A stretch of 64,000 nucleotides of DNA, from NCBI RefSeq assembly GCF_004339805.1, contig NZ_SLUI01000004.1:271750-335749 (forward strand). Reading direction: 5' to 3'. The notes beneath the pieces are model-generated. The model was not told where the DNA came from and searched no databases. It worked only from the letters and a program-made list of their open reading frames with translations. The DNA is from Anaerospora hongkongensis. GTDB taxonomy: Bacteria; Bacillota; Negativicutes; Sporomusales; DSM-15969. Each line of letters begins with the position of its first letter. The stretch's first letter is position 1. The position numbers were made by a program, and so were the translations under genes. Of the stretch, positions 52,893-62,986 are shown piece after piece.

Positions 52893-53396
52893 ATGACAAA
52901 AAAGTGGATTCCGAATTTGCTCACTGTTATTAATCTTTTTGCGGGAGTTATAGCAATCTTGCTTGCTTTTGGAGGCAAATGGCTGATTGCCGCAGGGTTA
53001 ATTATGGGAGCGGCTCTGTTTGATAGTCTGGATGGCAGGATTGCGCGCCGTATGAATGCAACCAGCGAATTCGGCAGGGAATTGGATTCTCTGGCAGATT
53101 TGATTTCGTTTGGGGTTGCCCCTGCTACGATTGTCTATTTAATGTATTTTACCGATTTTGGCTGGAGCGGTTATATGCTGGCCGCATTATTTCCGGTATG
53201 TGGAGCATTGCGATTAGCCCGGTTTAATCTGGCTGCCATTCGCAGCTACTTTGTAGGATTGCCGATTACCGGTGCCGGATCCTTGCTAGCGATTTTTTCC
53301 GTTATTGGTCAGGGCATACCGGTAGCGGTGCATAGCTTGGTTGTGCTTATCTTATCGGGGCTGATGGTATCGACAATTAAAGTGCCAAAAATATAA
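52893..53396 (+). CDS. pssA: CDP-diacylglycerol-serine O-phosphatidyltransferase
   Basis: A 167-residue membrane enzyme that makes phosphatidylserine. The CDP-alcohol phosphotransferase motif is intact: D-S-L-D-G-R-I-A-R, eight residues, G-R-E-L-D-S-L-A-D. About five helices. It is on the short side, ending just after the last helix. GGAGGGAG before ATG 52893. It supplies phosphatidylserine/ethanolamine, possible substrates of the PHO-regulated phospholipase (inference). Confidence 0.92.
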   Translation: MTKKWIPNLLTVINLFAGVIAILLAFGGKWLIAAGLIMGAALFDSLDGRIARRMNATSEFGRELDSLADLISFGVAPATIVYLMYFTDFGWSGYMLAALFPVCGALRLARFNLAAIRSYFVGLPITGAGSLLAIFSVIGQGIPVAVHSLVVLILSGLMVSTIKVPKI

Positions 53397-53400
53397 AAAG

Positions 53401-53428
53401 AACGGCAGGGAGTACCCTGCCGTTTTTT
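53401..53428 (+). terminator. Terminator after pssA
   Basis: AACGGCAGGG / CCCTGCCGTT perfect stem, AGTA loop, TTTT tail. Confidence 0.93.
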
Positions 53429-53458
53429 GCTATTGTGGGTGAGGTTTCCTGTCGGACA

Positions 53459-53487
53459 TTGACATATGGTTAACTTATTATTAAAAT
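53459..53487 (+). promoter_or_regulatory. SigmaA promoter of birA
   Basis: TTGACA (53459-53464), 17-bp spacer, TAAAAT (53482-53487). Confidence 0.75.
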
Positions 53488-53527
53488 GATGATGACAATT
53501 GATCCCGAGAAAGGAGGGACGCAGCTT

Positions 53528-54532
53528 ATGCGTACCCAGATCCTCCAGTTGCTTAGAGCGCATAGCGGTCAATACATATCAGGCGAAGATTTATCCCGGA
53601 TGCTTGCAGTATCGCGCACTGCTATTTGGAAGCACATTCAGTCACTCAAAAATGAGGGATATGCAATTGAGGCCCATCCGCGCCTGGGATATACGTTGCG
53701 GCAGGCACCCGATTTGCTATCCCCCAAAGAAATTGAATCTTGCCTGCATTCGCATAGTTTAGGAAGGCAAATTCACTATTTTTCAGATGTTGGCTCTACA
53801 AATAATGAAGCGAAAAAAATAGCAGCCGATGGCTGCCCAGAGGGAACTATTGTTGTAGCTGAGGCGCAAACGGTAGGGCGGGGCAGATTATCCCGGGGCT
53901 GGTTTTCCCCATACGGTAAAGGTATATGGCTCTCAGTGGTGTTGCGACCGCCTTTTCAGCCGCAGCAAGCACCCAAGTGTACCTTAATGGCGGCAGTTGC
54001 CGTTACCAAGGCAATTCGCAGTTTTTGTGATGTGCCCTGCGGTATCAAATGGCCCAATGATATTTTATATGAGGGGAAAAAGCTAGTCGGCATTCTAACA
54101 GAAATGAGTGCTGAAATGGATGCAATTAATTATATCGTTATTGGCATGGGAGTTAATGTTAATACTTCTGCTGAAGAATTTCCGCCAGAACTGGCTGAAA
54201 TCGCAACGTCTATCTTAGCTGTAAAAAATGAACCTGTTTCCCGCCTGCAGCTGTTGTGCCGGATATTGGCGGAACTGGAACTTATTTATCAGCAGGTAAT
54301 TCGGGAAGGCTTTGCTCCTGTTCTGGAAGAATGGAAGACTTTGTCGGTAACGCTGGGACAAGCTGTTAATGTAATTGGCCCGGATGAGCAATATAGTGGA
54401 ACAGCCGTAACGATTGACGAGGACGGTGCCTTACTGGTTGAGACGGATATGGGGCTGCGCAAGGTAATTGCCGGTGATGTTTCCATCCGCCCGCAAGCTG
54501 CCGGTAACCAGCAGTCAGCAAATAACAGTTGA
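53528..54532 (+). CDS. birA: Bifunctional biotin-protein ligase / biotin operon repressor
   Basis: A 334-residue group II BirA. The N-terminal winged helix (about 1-65: SGEDLSRMLAVSRTAIWKHI) binds DNA. The catalytic domain has GSTNNEAK, GRGRLSRGW and KWPNDI, and the C-terminal SH3-like domain is present. It biotinylates carboxylase carriers and represses biotin genes. ATG 53528 has AAAGGAGGG about 9 bp upstream. Likely target in this window is the operator at 9200. It is followed by a second bioY 27 bp downstream. Confidence 0.95.
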   Translation: MRTQILQLLRAHSGQYISGEDLSRMLAVSRTAIWKHIQSLKNEGYAIEAHPRLGYTLRQAPDLLSPKEIESCLHSHSLGRQIHYFSDVGSTNNEAKKIAADGCPEGTIVVAEAQTVGRGRLSRGWFSPYGKGIWLSVVLRPPFQPQQAPKCTLMAAVAVTKAIRSFCDVPCGIKWPNDILYEGKKLVGILTEMSAEMDAINYIVIGMGVNVNTSAEEFPPELAEIATSILAVKNEPVSRLQLLCRILAELELIYQQVIREGFAPVLEEWKTLSVTLGQAVNVIGPDEQYSGTAVTIDEDGALLVETDMGLRKVIAGDVSIRPQAAGNQQSANNS

Positions 54533-54559
54533 CAAGCACAGGGATAAGGAGTTAAAATC

Positions 54560-55117
54560 ATGCCGATTCGCAATATGGTGCTAACAGGTTTGTTTGCTGC
54601 CTTGTTATCGATCAGCTCGCAAATCTATATCCCCATAGGCCCGGTACCCCATACGCTGCAACTCATCTTCGTGCTGCTGGCAGGTATTATGCTCGGCAGC
54701 CGATGGGGGAGTGCCAGTGTTGCTGTCTGGATATCATTGGGCGTTTTCGGTCTGCCTGTTTTTGCTCAGGGCAAAGCAGGAGCGGCGGTGCTCTTTGGTC
54801 CTACTGGCGGATTTCTTGTTGGATTTATGATTTGTGCCTGGTTAGTGGGGCGCTTAACGGAAGGGAAACAAATAAGGTATATTCGTACCCTTTTTATTAT
54901 GCTGGGAAGCTTAGCGCTTGTATATCTAATCGGGCTAGCCGGATTTATGGCAAGCTTTACTTATTTCCTGCACAAACCCATGACGTGGGAAAAGGCTGCC
55001 GCTTTGTCCGTATTGCCTTTTATGCCTTTTGATATTGTGAAGGCTGTTTGTGCCGCCTATTTAGGTGTCCGTATACGAAACGTGCTGGATCGAGCTGGTT
55101 TACGGATCGGTCAGTAA
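54560..55117 (+). CDS. bioY: Biotin transporter BioY (second copy)
   Basis: A 185-residue ECF S-component with about six helices and [30 protein letters not shown] and [11 protein letters not shown]. It is clearly divergent from the copy at 9314. It lies directly after birA, with ATAAGGAG upstream, and lacks a BirA-type operator of its own that I can see. Two copies may differ in affinity or regulation. Confidence 0.93.
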   Translation: MPIRNMVLTGLFAALLSISSQIYIPIGPVPHTLQLIFVLLAGIMLGSRWGSASVAVWISLGVFGLPVFAQGKAGAAVLFGPTGGFLVGFMICAWLVGRLTEGKQIRYIRTLFIMLGSLALVYLIGLAGFMASFTYFLHKPMTWEKAAALSVLPFMPFDIVKAVCAAYLGVRIRNVLDRAGLRIGQ

Positions 55118-55157
55118 AGGCATTCCATTTATTTCTAATTTAGGAGGAATTTCTTTC

Positions 55158-55922
55158 ATGCTTCTGGTGTTTGATGTAGGGAATACCAATATCGTACTCG
55201 GTGTTTATGAGGGTGAAAAATTGCTGGTCAATTGGCGTGTATCAACGGATCGGCAAAAAACAGCTGATGAGTATGGTATGCTGATTCATAATCTTTTTGC
55301 GTATCATCAGCTTAATCCGCAAGATATCGACGCTGTTATTATTTCTTCTGTTGTACCACCGCTGATGGCACCGCTTTCCCGTATGGCTCAGCGCTATTTT
55401 GGCGTGGAGCCGCTGATCGTAGGCCCGGGAATTAAAACGGGAATTGCCATAAAATACGAGAATCCCCGCGAAGTAGGTGCGGACCGGATTGTCAATGCTA
55501 TTTCAGCTTACGAAAAGTACGGTGGTCCGCTAATTATTGTAGATTTTGGCACAGCAACTACCTTTTGTGCAATTGGTCAGAACGGGGATTATCTGGGGGG
55601 AGCGATTGCTCCGGGAATTGGTATTTCAACCGAAGCGCTGTTCCAGCGGGCTGCTAAATTGCCGCGTATCGAGCTGATCAAACCGAAGTCAGTTATTTGC
55701 CGCAATACAATTACCAGTATGCAATCGGGGATTATTTTCGGCTTTGTCGGCCAGGTTGATGAAATCGTGCGCCGGATGAAAGACGAATTGGGTCAGGAAG
55801 CTTATGTAGTTGCTACCGGAGGATTGGCTAACCTTATTGCCAAAGAGTCAAAGACGATTAACGTTGTTGAGTCCTTCCTAACTTTAGAGGGCTTGCGCAT
55901 GATATACGAACGCAATAAATAA
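55158..55922 (+). CDS. coaX: Type III pantothenate kinase
   Basis: A 254-residue ASKHA-fold kinase for the first step of CoA synthesis. Motifs are [22 protein letters not shown] and [14 protein letters not shown] 55158 was chosen for TAGGAGG upstream and because the family begins at this strand. Position after the tilS-hpt-ftsH block matches B. subtilis. Confidence 0.95.
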   Translation: MLLVFDVGNTNIVLGVYEGEKLLVNWRVSTDRQKTADEYGMLIHNLFAYHQLNPQDIDAVIISSVVPPLMAPLSRMAQRYFGVEPLIVGPGIKTGIAIKYENPREVGADRIVNAISAYEKYGGPLIIVDFGTATTFCAIGQNGDYLGGAIAPGIGISTEALFQRAAKLPRIELIKPKSVICRNTITSMQSGIIFGFVGQVDEIVRRMKDELGQEAYVVATGGLANLIAKESKTINVVESFLTLEGLRMIYERNK

Positions 55923-55940
55923 CTCTGAAAAGCGGAAAAG

Positions 55941-55991
55941 ATATGTCGATATACTCTTTGCTTAGCTGAAGCGGTGTATCGGCATATTTTT
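55941..55991 (+). terminator. Terminator after coaX
   Basis: 14-bp stem (55941-55954 with 55974-55987, two G-U pairs) with an inner GCTT/AAGC hairpin, TTTTT tail. Confidence 0.82.
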
Positions 55992-56069
55992 CATTCGAAT
56001 GCTTGTCAGTTGTTGCGGCATACTGGGAAATGAATAGTTCGGGATATAATAGTGGCAGAGGTGATCATG

Positions 56070-57023
56070 ATGCAAATTGGTACGGTTAAGCTGGCAAATC
56101 CCGTTATTTTAGCTCCCATGGCGGGAGTTACTGATTTGCCGTTTCGCTTGCTGGTTAAAGAAATGGGCTGCGGGCTGGTTTATACGGAAATGGTTAGTGA
56201 TAAAGGTCTTATATATCAAAACGAGCATACGCTGGAAATGCTGAAAATTGACGAGCGTGAACGGCCGGTGGCGCTGCAGATTTTCGGATCGGAACCGGAT
56301 CCTATGGCAAAGGCTGCAAAAATAGTCGAAAAAGCCGGTGCAGATATTATTGACATTAACATGGGGTGTCCTACTCTAAAAATTGTTAAAAATGGCGAAG
56401 GCTCCGCTTTGATGCGCACGCCTGAGCTGGCGTATTCGATCATTGCCAGTGTTGTTGAGGCTGTAAACATACCGGTAACGGTTAAAATACGCAAAGGCTG
56501 GGATGACAGCTCCGTCAATGCCGTAGAGATGGCAATGCTTGCGGAAAAAGCCGGCGCTGCCGCTGTCAGTGTTCATGGGCGGACCAGAGAACAGTTTTAT
56601 TCCGGAGAAGCCGACTGGAGCATTATTAAAGCGGTTAAAGAAAATGTTGCGATTCCGGTTAATGGCAACGGTGATGTCCGAACTCCTGAAGATGCCGTGC
56701 GTCTGAGAAGTGAGACCGGTTGTGACGGTATTATGATAGGCCGGGCGGCACAAGGCAATCCTTGGCTTTTTCGCCAAGTCACGCATTATTTGTCCACAGG
56801 TAAGCTGCTGCCCGGCCCGACTATGGCCGAGCGTTTTGAAATGACGCTGCGTCACTTAGAAATGCTGGTTGCCTATAAAGGCGAACATATTGGGATTCGG
56901 GAAATGCGTCGCCATGCTGCATGGTATACGAAGGGCTTGCCTCATTCTGCAGAACTGCGCCTGAGGTTTAATCAAGCGGAAACAAGGGAAGATTTTACTG
57001 CGATTTTAAATGAATTTCGATAA
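56070..57023 (+). CDS. dusB: tRNA-dihydrouridine synthase
   Basis: A 317-residue FMN enzyme reducing uridines in the tRNA D-loop. ILAPMAGVTDLPFR, the catalytic Cys in INMGCPTLKIVKNGEGSALM, NGNGDV and MIGRAAQGNPWLF are present. Two adjacent ATGs (56067, 56070) exist; GAGGTG about 6 bp before 56070 favours the second. A TATAAT lies at 56045. B. subtilis also has dusB close to lysS and an rrn operon. Confidence 0.94.
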   Translation: MQIGTVKLANPVILAPMAGVTDLPFRLLVKEMGCGLVYTEMVSDKGLIYQNEHTLEMLKIDERERPVALQIFGSEPDPMAKAAKIVEKAGADIIDINMGCPTLKIVKNGEGSALMRTPELAYSIIASVVEAVNIPVTVKIRKGWDDSSVNAVEMAMLAEKAGAAAVSVHGRTREQFYSGEADWSIIKAVKENVAIPVNGNGDVRTPEDAVRLRSETGCDGIMIGRAAQGNPWLFRQVTHYLSTGKLLPGPTMAERFEMTLRHLEMLVAYKGEHIGIREMRRHAAWYTKGLPHSAELRLRFNQAETREDFTAILNEFR

Positions 57024-57049
57024 GCGACTAATTGGATGGCGGTGATAGG

Positions 57050-58006
57050 ATGTTGGTTTTCCCTGTTGCTAATGGAGTATTGCCTCGTCCTCAGGGCGGC
57101 CGTATTACCGGTATGTTTGTGGTTGAGCAAGGCGGGCAGATGCTGGCTGATATCGGCGTTGGCAATGATATTGTAGCCTGCCCGTGGGTTGTAGATGAGC
57201 AGGCGCTCTACCCGGTGGGAATAGTAAGCCGTATAGCAGATTTAGCTGAAAACAGGATAACCGATGCGGCAGGTGCGGATATACCCGTATTGATCGCGGT
57301 ACTGGAAGGGCGCGAACATGTACGCTGGCATAATCTCAAACAAGCAGGTCACAATGTGTATACTGATGAGCTAGAAGAACTGGATTGGCGGTTTATGCGC
57401 AAAGAATACCCGGTGGTTTCTGGTGCAGGATGGATGCCGGAAGGCGGGTATACGGAATTCAGGGATAGTATGGACATTCCAGTCACTGTATATGGCAAGG
57501 ATTTGCAGACAGGACAAGAAGTTAGCATTACGGCTAACTTGGGAGGGCTAGTAACGCAAGAACAGGCCCATACGATTGAACACGCAATGATTCGCTCTCT
57601 GCGGACTTATTGCCTGTGTACACCGCGGACTTTAGCAGACAGTATTGTACAGGAAACGGATGAGCTGAAAAAAAGTCTTGATTTCAGTATCCGTTACAGT
57701 ATGCCTGAAACGCTTGGTCTGACAGCCAGCGGTGCCTGCGGCAATGCGATGACGAATATGGCGCAGATTTATTTAGCGCATGATTTTGTGCAGAATTTAG
57801 AAGCTGGAAAAAGCCTCAATGATTCACTGGCGAAAGCACGGAAAACAACAATGTCTCAACTCACTCAGGATTTGGGTCTAACCATGCAAAGCGGCCTGCG
57901 GGTCCTGCAAGGTTTAAAAAAAGGGATGAGCCATGATGATACACGATTACGTTTGGAAATCTATAAAAAAGTAATTCGACGTTTCCCGATAAGTCCATGG
58001 GAATAA
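57050..58006 (+). CDS. Conserved protein of unknown function
   Basis: A 318-residue soluble protein with no signal peptide. The N-terminal half (LVFPVANGVLPRPQGGRITG) is beta-rich. The C-terminal half is helical and contains QAHTIEHAMIRSLRTYCLC and LGLTASGACGNAMTNMAQIY, with an HxxEHxxxR-like pattern that could bind metal and a cysteine pair CLC. ATG 57050 was chosen for GGTGAT just upstream; TTG 57032 is the alternative. It lies 26 bp after dusB and ends in a strong terminator. I do not recognise the family. Confidence 0.72.
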   Translation: MLVFPVANGVLPRPQGGRITGMFVVEQGGQMLADIGVGNDIVACPWVVDEQALYPVGIVSRIADLAENRITDAAGADIPVLIAVLEGREHVRWHNLKQAGHNVYTDELEELDWRFMRKEYPVVSGAGWMPEGGYTEFRDSMDIPVTVYGKDLQTGQEVSITANLGGLVTQEQAHTIEHAMIRSLRTYCLCTPRTLADSIVQETDELKKSLDFSIRYSMPETLGLTASGACGNAMTNMAQIYLAHDFVQNLEAGKSLNDSLAKARKTTMSQLTQDLGLTMQSGLRVLQGLKKGMSHDDTRLRLEIYKKVIRRFPISPWE

Positions 58007-58007
58007 G

Positions 58008-58054
58008 AAGAAGGCTGTTTCGACGCTAACACCAGCGGAGAAACAGCCTTCTTA
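58008..58054 (+). terminator. Terminator after the gene at 57050
   Basis: 14-bp stem (58008-58021 with 58040-58053) plus inner CGCT/AGCG hairpin. Confidence 0.82.
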
Positions 58055-58086
58055 GTATGCGATTGGAAAAAAATGACAATAATATA

Positions 58087-58115
58087 TTGAGAGTAATTGA
58101 AAAATTTGTTAAAAT
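58087..58115 (+). promoter_or_regulatory. SigmaA-like promoter of the HTH/acyl-reductase operon
   Basis: TTGAGA (58087-58092), 17-bp spacer, TAAAAT (58110-58115). The palindrome 58119-58142 lies directly downstream. Confidence 0.65.
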
Positions 58116-58118
58116 GTG

Positions 58119-58142
58119 TATGTGAACAACTTTGTGCACATA
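58119..58142 (+). promoter_or_regulatory. Palindromic operator candidate
   Basis: TATGTGAACAA (58119-58129), CT, TTGTGCACATA (58132-58142): an inverted repeat with 11-bp arms and one mismatch. It lies over the expected transcription start, just ahead of the HTH regulator gene, so autoregulation is likely. Confidence 0.65.
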
Positions 58143-58163
58143 TACTAGATAGGAGTTGATAGT

Positions 58164-58685
58164 ATGCTGCTAAGAATTGGTGAAAAAATTGTCAACAAGC
58201 AAAAAATTCACCAGACTGTCGAGCAGATCCTGGAAATGCGCAGTCATGGTTTTTCGCAGCAAGAAGTAGCTAACACCATTGGCGTAGACCGAACCTTTAT
58301 CTCACGGCTGGAAACGGCTGGTGAAATCCGTAAGGGAGGGCGAATTGCGCTGATCGGTTTTCCTATCAAAAATTATGAGGATCTGCAGAATGTTGCCAGA
58401 CAAGAAGGAGTGGAGTATTGTCTCATCCTATCAGAGCAGCAGCGATGGAATTTTGTACAAAGTAAGAGTGGTGTAGAGCTATTTAATACGATCATGGAGA
58501 TTGTTGCAAAGCTGCGCCAATATGATATTGTAATCATCATTGGTTCGAATATGAGAATAAAATTAGTAGAAACCCTGCTTGATAAAGAAGTAATTGGTGT
58601 TCAAATTGGCGAATCGCCGATTGCTGATGATAAGTATGTCAATGCCGAAGAAGTACAGTCAATTATCCGCCAGCTCCAGTTCTAG
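58164..58685 (+). CDS. HTH transcriptional regulator
   Basis: A 173-residue protein. Residues about 15-55 form a helix-turn-helix (GFSQQEVANTIGVDRTFISR). The rest looks like an alpha/beta ligand-binding domain (IALIGFPIKNYEDLQNVARQ, VIIIGSNMRIKLV). AGGAG precedes ATG 58164. It is the first gene of a three-gene operon with an unknown protein and an acyl-ACP-reductase-like enzyme, and probably controls it through the upstream palindrome. The ligand is unknown. Confidence 0.8.
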   Translation: MLLRIGEKIVNKQKIHQTVEQILEMRSHGFSQQEVANTIGVDRTFISRLETAGEIRKGGRIALIGFPIKNYEDLQNVARQEGVEYCLILSEQQRWNFVQSKSGVELFNTIMEIVAKLRQYDIVIIIGSNMRIKLVETLLDKEVIGVQIGESPIADDKYVNAEEVQSIIRQLQF

Positions 58686-58693
58686 GAGGCAGT

Positions 58694-59596
58694 ATGAAGC
58701 ACGTAGTTAGCATAAGTCTCGGCTCATCGAGGCGCAATCATAAAGTCGTTCAAGATTTTGGTGGTCAACCTGTTACAATCGAGCGATTAGGTACAGATGG
58801 TGATAAAGAGAAGGCAATCCGGCTTATTAAAGAGCTGGATGGGCACGTAGACGCTTTTGGACTGGGTGGCACCGATTTGTATATTTATGCCGGTGGACAC
58901 CGCTACACATTTTTGGAATCTAAGCGTATTGTGGCGGCTGCCCGTACAACTCCCATCGTTGACGGCAGCGGTTTGAAAAATACCCTTGAAAGGCGCGTAG
59001 TCGACTATTTAGTGAAACAACAGGGATTCCTGTTTGAGAATAGGCCTGTGCTAATGGTGTGTGCTGTTGACCGGTTCGGTTTAGCCGAGGCTCTTGTCGG
59101 AGTTAAGAGCAAGGTGGTGTTTGGTGATTTGTTGTTTGGGCTGGGAGTTCCGCTCCCGATTCGGACCTTATCAGGCTTAGCCCGTTTGGCACAGATTGTA
59201 GCACCTGTTGTGACAAAATTACCTGTTCGTTTTTTCTATCCTACAGGCGATAAGCAAGTCAACAATACACCCCGCTTTAGCAATTACTTTCATCAGGCAG
59301 AGGTAATTGCCGGTGATTTTCATTTTATTCGCCGTTATATGCCGCCGTCGCTTGCCGGAAAGACGCTAATTACCAATACCGTCACTGCGGAAGATCAGAT
59401 GTTGTTGAAAGAGCGGGGGGTTGCTGCATTAGTAACGACTACTCCTGATATGGGAGGCCGTTCATTTGGAACCAATGTTTTAGAGGCGGTATTAATTGCT
59501 CTTGCCGGACCAGAGTCCAGGCCGTTAACGCCATTGGCTTATGAAGCGTTGTTAGATCAGTTAAAGATATACCCAAGGATAACACGGTTTTCTTAA
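58694..59596 (+). CDS. Conserved protein of unknown function in the acyl-reductase operon
   Basis: A 300-residue soluble alpha/beta protein. It has a Gly-rich segment GLGGTDLYIYAGGHRY, then DGSGLKNTLERRVVDYL, and two further conserved-looking stretches (VFGDLLFGLGVPLP, TTTPDMGGRSFGTNV). No signal peptide or membrane helix. CTAGGAGG lies before ATG 58694, 8 bp after the regulator. Family not recognised by me. Tight linkage with the downstream reductase suggests a shared pathway. Confidence 0.75.
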   Translation: MKHVVSISLGSSRRNHKVVQDFGGQPVTIERLGTDGDKEKAIRLIKELDGHVDAFGLGGTDLYIYAGGHRYTFLESKRIVAAARTTPIVDGSGLKNTLERRVVDYLVKQQGFLFENRPVLMVCAVDRFGLAEALVGVKSKVVFGDLLFGLGVPLPIRTLSGLARLAQIVAPVVTKLPVRFFYPTGDKQVNNTPRFSNYFHQAEVIAGDFHFIRRYMPPSLAGKTLITNTVTAEDQMLLKERGVAALVTTTPDMGGRSFGTNVLEAVLIALAGPESRPLTPLAYEALLDQLKIYPRITRFS

Positions 59597-59608
59597 GGAG
59601 GCATTTCC

Positions 59609-60700
59609 ATGGAAAAGTTTGCGTTTATCGTTCACCCACTTACGGCCAAGGATTTCAGCCGGAAGTTTCCGGTTGCAAAGAATTGGTCTGACGGCTTTGT
59701 TGAAGGCATCATGAAGTATATACCACCCTTTAAAGTATCCAATATTACTGGAATAGAGTCACCCAAAGCTGCAGCGCAAGGCTGGTTTGTCGGTTGCCCG
59801 CTGACATCTCGTCAAATGGTGGAGATGCCGGAAGCTTATGTTGTCAACAAGATTATTAAAGCAGGCAAAGTAGCTGAGAAGCTGGGCGCTAAAGTAGTGG
59901 GCCTGGGAGCTTTTACTTCAATAGTCGGTGATGCAGGTATTACGATAGCACAAAACTTAAAGATTGCTGTGACAACTGGTAACAGCTATACTGTAGCTAC
60001 TGCCCTTGAGGGCGTACGGCAGGCTGCAAAAGTCATGGGGAAAAGCATGGACAGAACCAATGTTGTTATTTTAGGGGCTACAGGTTCTATTGGTGCTGCT
60101 TGTGCACAGATATTAGCCAGAGAAGTACGTTATCTAACCTTGGTTGCCAGAAATGAAGCTAAATTGGAAAGAATTGCCGAACAAATTTTAAAATCTACAG
60201 GATTAGCCGTGCGGATTACAGCAAATACTAAAGCCACTCTAAGAGCGGCAGATATTGTTATTGCCGTTACAAGTGCGGTAGACAGCATTATTGAGCCTGA
60301 GGATTTAAAGCCCGGCGCAATTGTCTGCGATGTTGCCCGTCCCCGCAATGTATCACGCCGCGTTGCTGAAATGCGTAAAGACGTATTGGTGATTGAAGGC
60401 GGTGTCGTTGAAATACCCGGAGATGTCAATTTTGGCCTTAACTTTGGTTTTCCTCCCAAAACTGCTTATGCCTGCATGGCTGAAACCATGATACTAGCAT
60501 TAGAAAAGCGTTATGAACATTTTACATTAGGCCGTGATTTGACGGTAAAGCAGGTGGAGACCATTGATCAATTAGCTAAAAAGCACGGATTTAAGTTAGC
60601 TGGGTTCCGGAGTTTTGAACGGGCACTTACCGTAGAGGAAATAACATTGATAAAGCTCAATGCTACAGCTAGGGGGGAAGTAAAAGAAGAAGTAGGCTAG
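59609..60700 (+). CDS. Acyl-ACP reductase (AAR)-like oxidoreductase
   Basis: A 363-residue protein that follows cyanobacterial long-chain acyl-ACP reductase along its length. Shared features are an N-terminal FIVHPLTAKDFSRKF like GHLTSLEHAQDVSRR, LGAFTSIVG, TTGNSYTVA, the Rossmann loop GATGSIG (156-162), LVARNEAKLE, and AYACMAETM with Cys289 in the place of the AAR nucleophile (FACFAEAM). AAR makes fatty aldehyde from acyl-ACP with NADPH. No aldehyde-deformylating oxygenase is present here. Relatives are often labelled shikimate/quinate dehydrogenase. AAGGAGGC precedes ATG 59609. Aldehyde production, for example for alkyl/alkenyl ether lipids, is inference. Confidence 0.78.
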   Translation: MEKFAFIVHPLTAKDFSRKFPVAKNWSDGFVEGIMKYIPPFKVSNITGIESPKAAAQGWFVGCPLTSRQMVEMPEAYVVNKIIKAGKVAEKLGAKVVGLGAFTSIVGDAGITIAQNLKIAVTTGNSYTVATALEGVRQAAKVMGKSMDRTNVVILGATGSIGAACAQILAREVRYLTLVARNEAKLERIAEQILKSTGLAVRITANTKATLRAADIVIAVTSAVDSIIEPEDLKPGAIVCDVARPRNVSRRVAEMRKDVLVIEGGVVEIPGDVNFGLNFGFPPKTAYACMAETMILALEKRYEHFTLGRDLTVKQVETIDQLAKKHGFKLAGFRSFERALTVEEITLIKLNATARGEVKEEVG

Positions 60701-60706
60701 AAAATA

Positions 60707-60735
60707 TTGACAAACGCTTATTTAGCGCCTATAAT
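60707..60735 (+). promoter_or_regulatory. SigmaA promoter of greA
   Basis: TTGACA (60707-60712), 17-bp spacer, TATAAT (60730-60735). Confidence 0.88.
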
Positions 60736-60744
60736 AATGCCATA

Positions 60745-60800
60745 TATCTGGCGTGAGTCAGATGCCGATAAAAGTGTCAAGTTCTACTTGACACTATTTA
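60745..60800 (+). promoter_or_regulatory. greA leader with two hairpins
   Basis: A first hairpin pairs ATCTG with CAGAT (60745-60763). The second is a perfect 9-bp stem, 60773-60781 with 60787-60795, followed by an A/T-rich tail. They lie in a leader of about 145 nt before greA. The second could be a weak terminator. Confidence 0.45.
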
Positions 60801-60889
60801 TATTGCCTGTTACGTTAAATTGACACAAACAAAGAGGTACTGAATTAGATAGTAAAGATTACTTTTAAGCAATAAAGGGGAGCAAAATA

Positions 60890-61372
60890 ATGGCGGAAAA
60901 GCAGACAATTCTTACTTCTGACGGGTTAAAGAAGATAGAACAAAAACTAGATTTTTTGAAATCCGTACGTCGCCGGGAAGTAGCTGAGCGGATCAAACAA
61001 GCCATTGAATATGGCGATATCAGCGAGAACTCGGAATATGAAGATGCAAAAAATGAACAGGCATTTATTGAAGGCGAAATTATTACCTTAGAAAAAATGC
61101 TCAGAACCGCAAAAGTTATCGATGAAGGTGAAATTAGCACTGATGTCGTGACACTGGGCTCTACTGTTACGTTAAAAGATCTCGAAGATAGTGAAATTTT
61201 TGAATATACAATTGTAGGTTCAGCGGAAGCGGATCCGATGGAATGGAAGATTTCGAATGAATCACCGGTTGGAGAAGCAATTCTCGGCCAGCCTGTTGGT
61301 AGTGTTATTGAGGTTAATGTTCCAGCAGGTGTGTTAAAATACGAAGTAATGGATATTAAGCGCCACAACTAG
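60890..61372 (+). CDS. greA: Transcription elongation factor GreA
   Basis: A 160-residue protein that rescues backtracked RNA polymerase. The N-terminal coiled coil ([19 protein letters not shown]), the tip region [17 protein letters not shown] with acidic residues and the C-terminal FKBP-like domain ([13 protein letters not shown]) are complete. GGGGAG before ATG 60890. A lysS gene follows 24 bp later, probably on the same transcript. Confidence 0.96.
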   Translation: MAEKQTILTSDGLKKIEQKLDFLKSVRRREVAERIKQAIEYGDISENSEYEDAKNEQAFIEGEIITLEKMLRTAKVIDEGEISTDVVTLGSTVTLKDLEDSEIFEYTIVGSAEADPMEWKISNESPVGEAILGQPVGSVIEVNVPAGVLKYEVMDIKRHN

Positions 61373-62887
<1,515 letters not shown>

Positions 62888-62909
62888 GTTAGTAGAATAC
62901 GGACCACAT

Positions 62910-62945
62910 ATAACACCGGGTTGGTCAAACAGCCCGGTGTTATAT
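62910..62945 (+). terminator. Terminator after lysS
   Basis: ATAACACCGGG / CCCGGTGTTAT perfect 11-bp stem with 12-base loop; weak T-rich tail. Confidence 0.75.
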
Positions 62946-62986
62946 TGTTATTATGCAAATTTTATGAAAATTGGGATGCGGTGAGC

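Noticed and set aside
53459..53500. Second BirA operator in front of birA (GGTTAAC at 53468)
   Set aside because: Only one half-site; no partner GTTAACC at 14-16 bp upstream.
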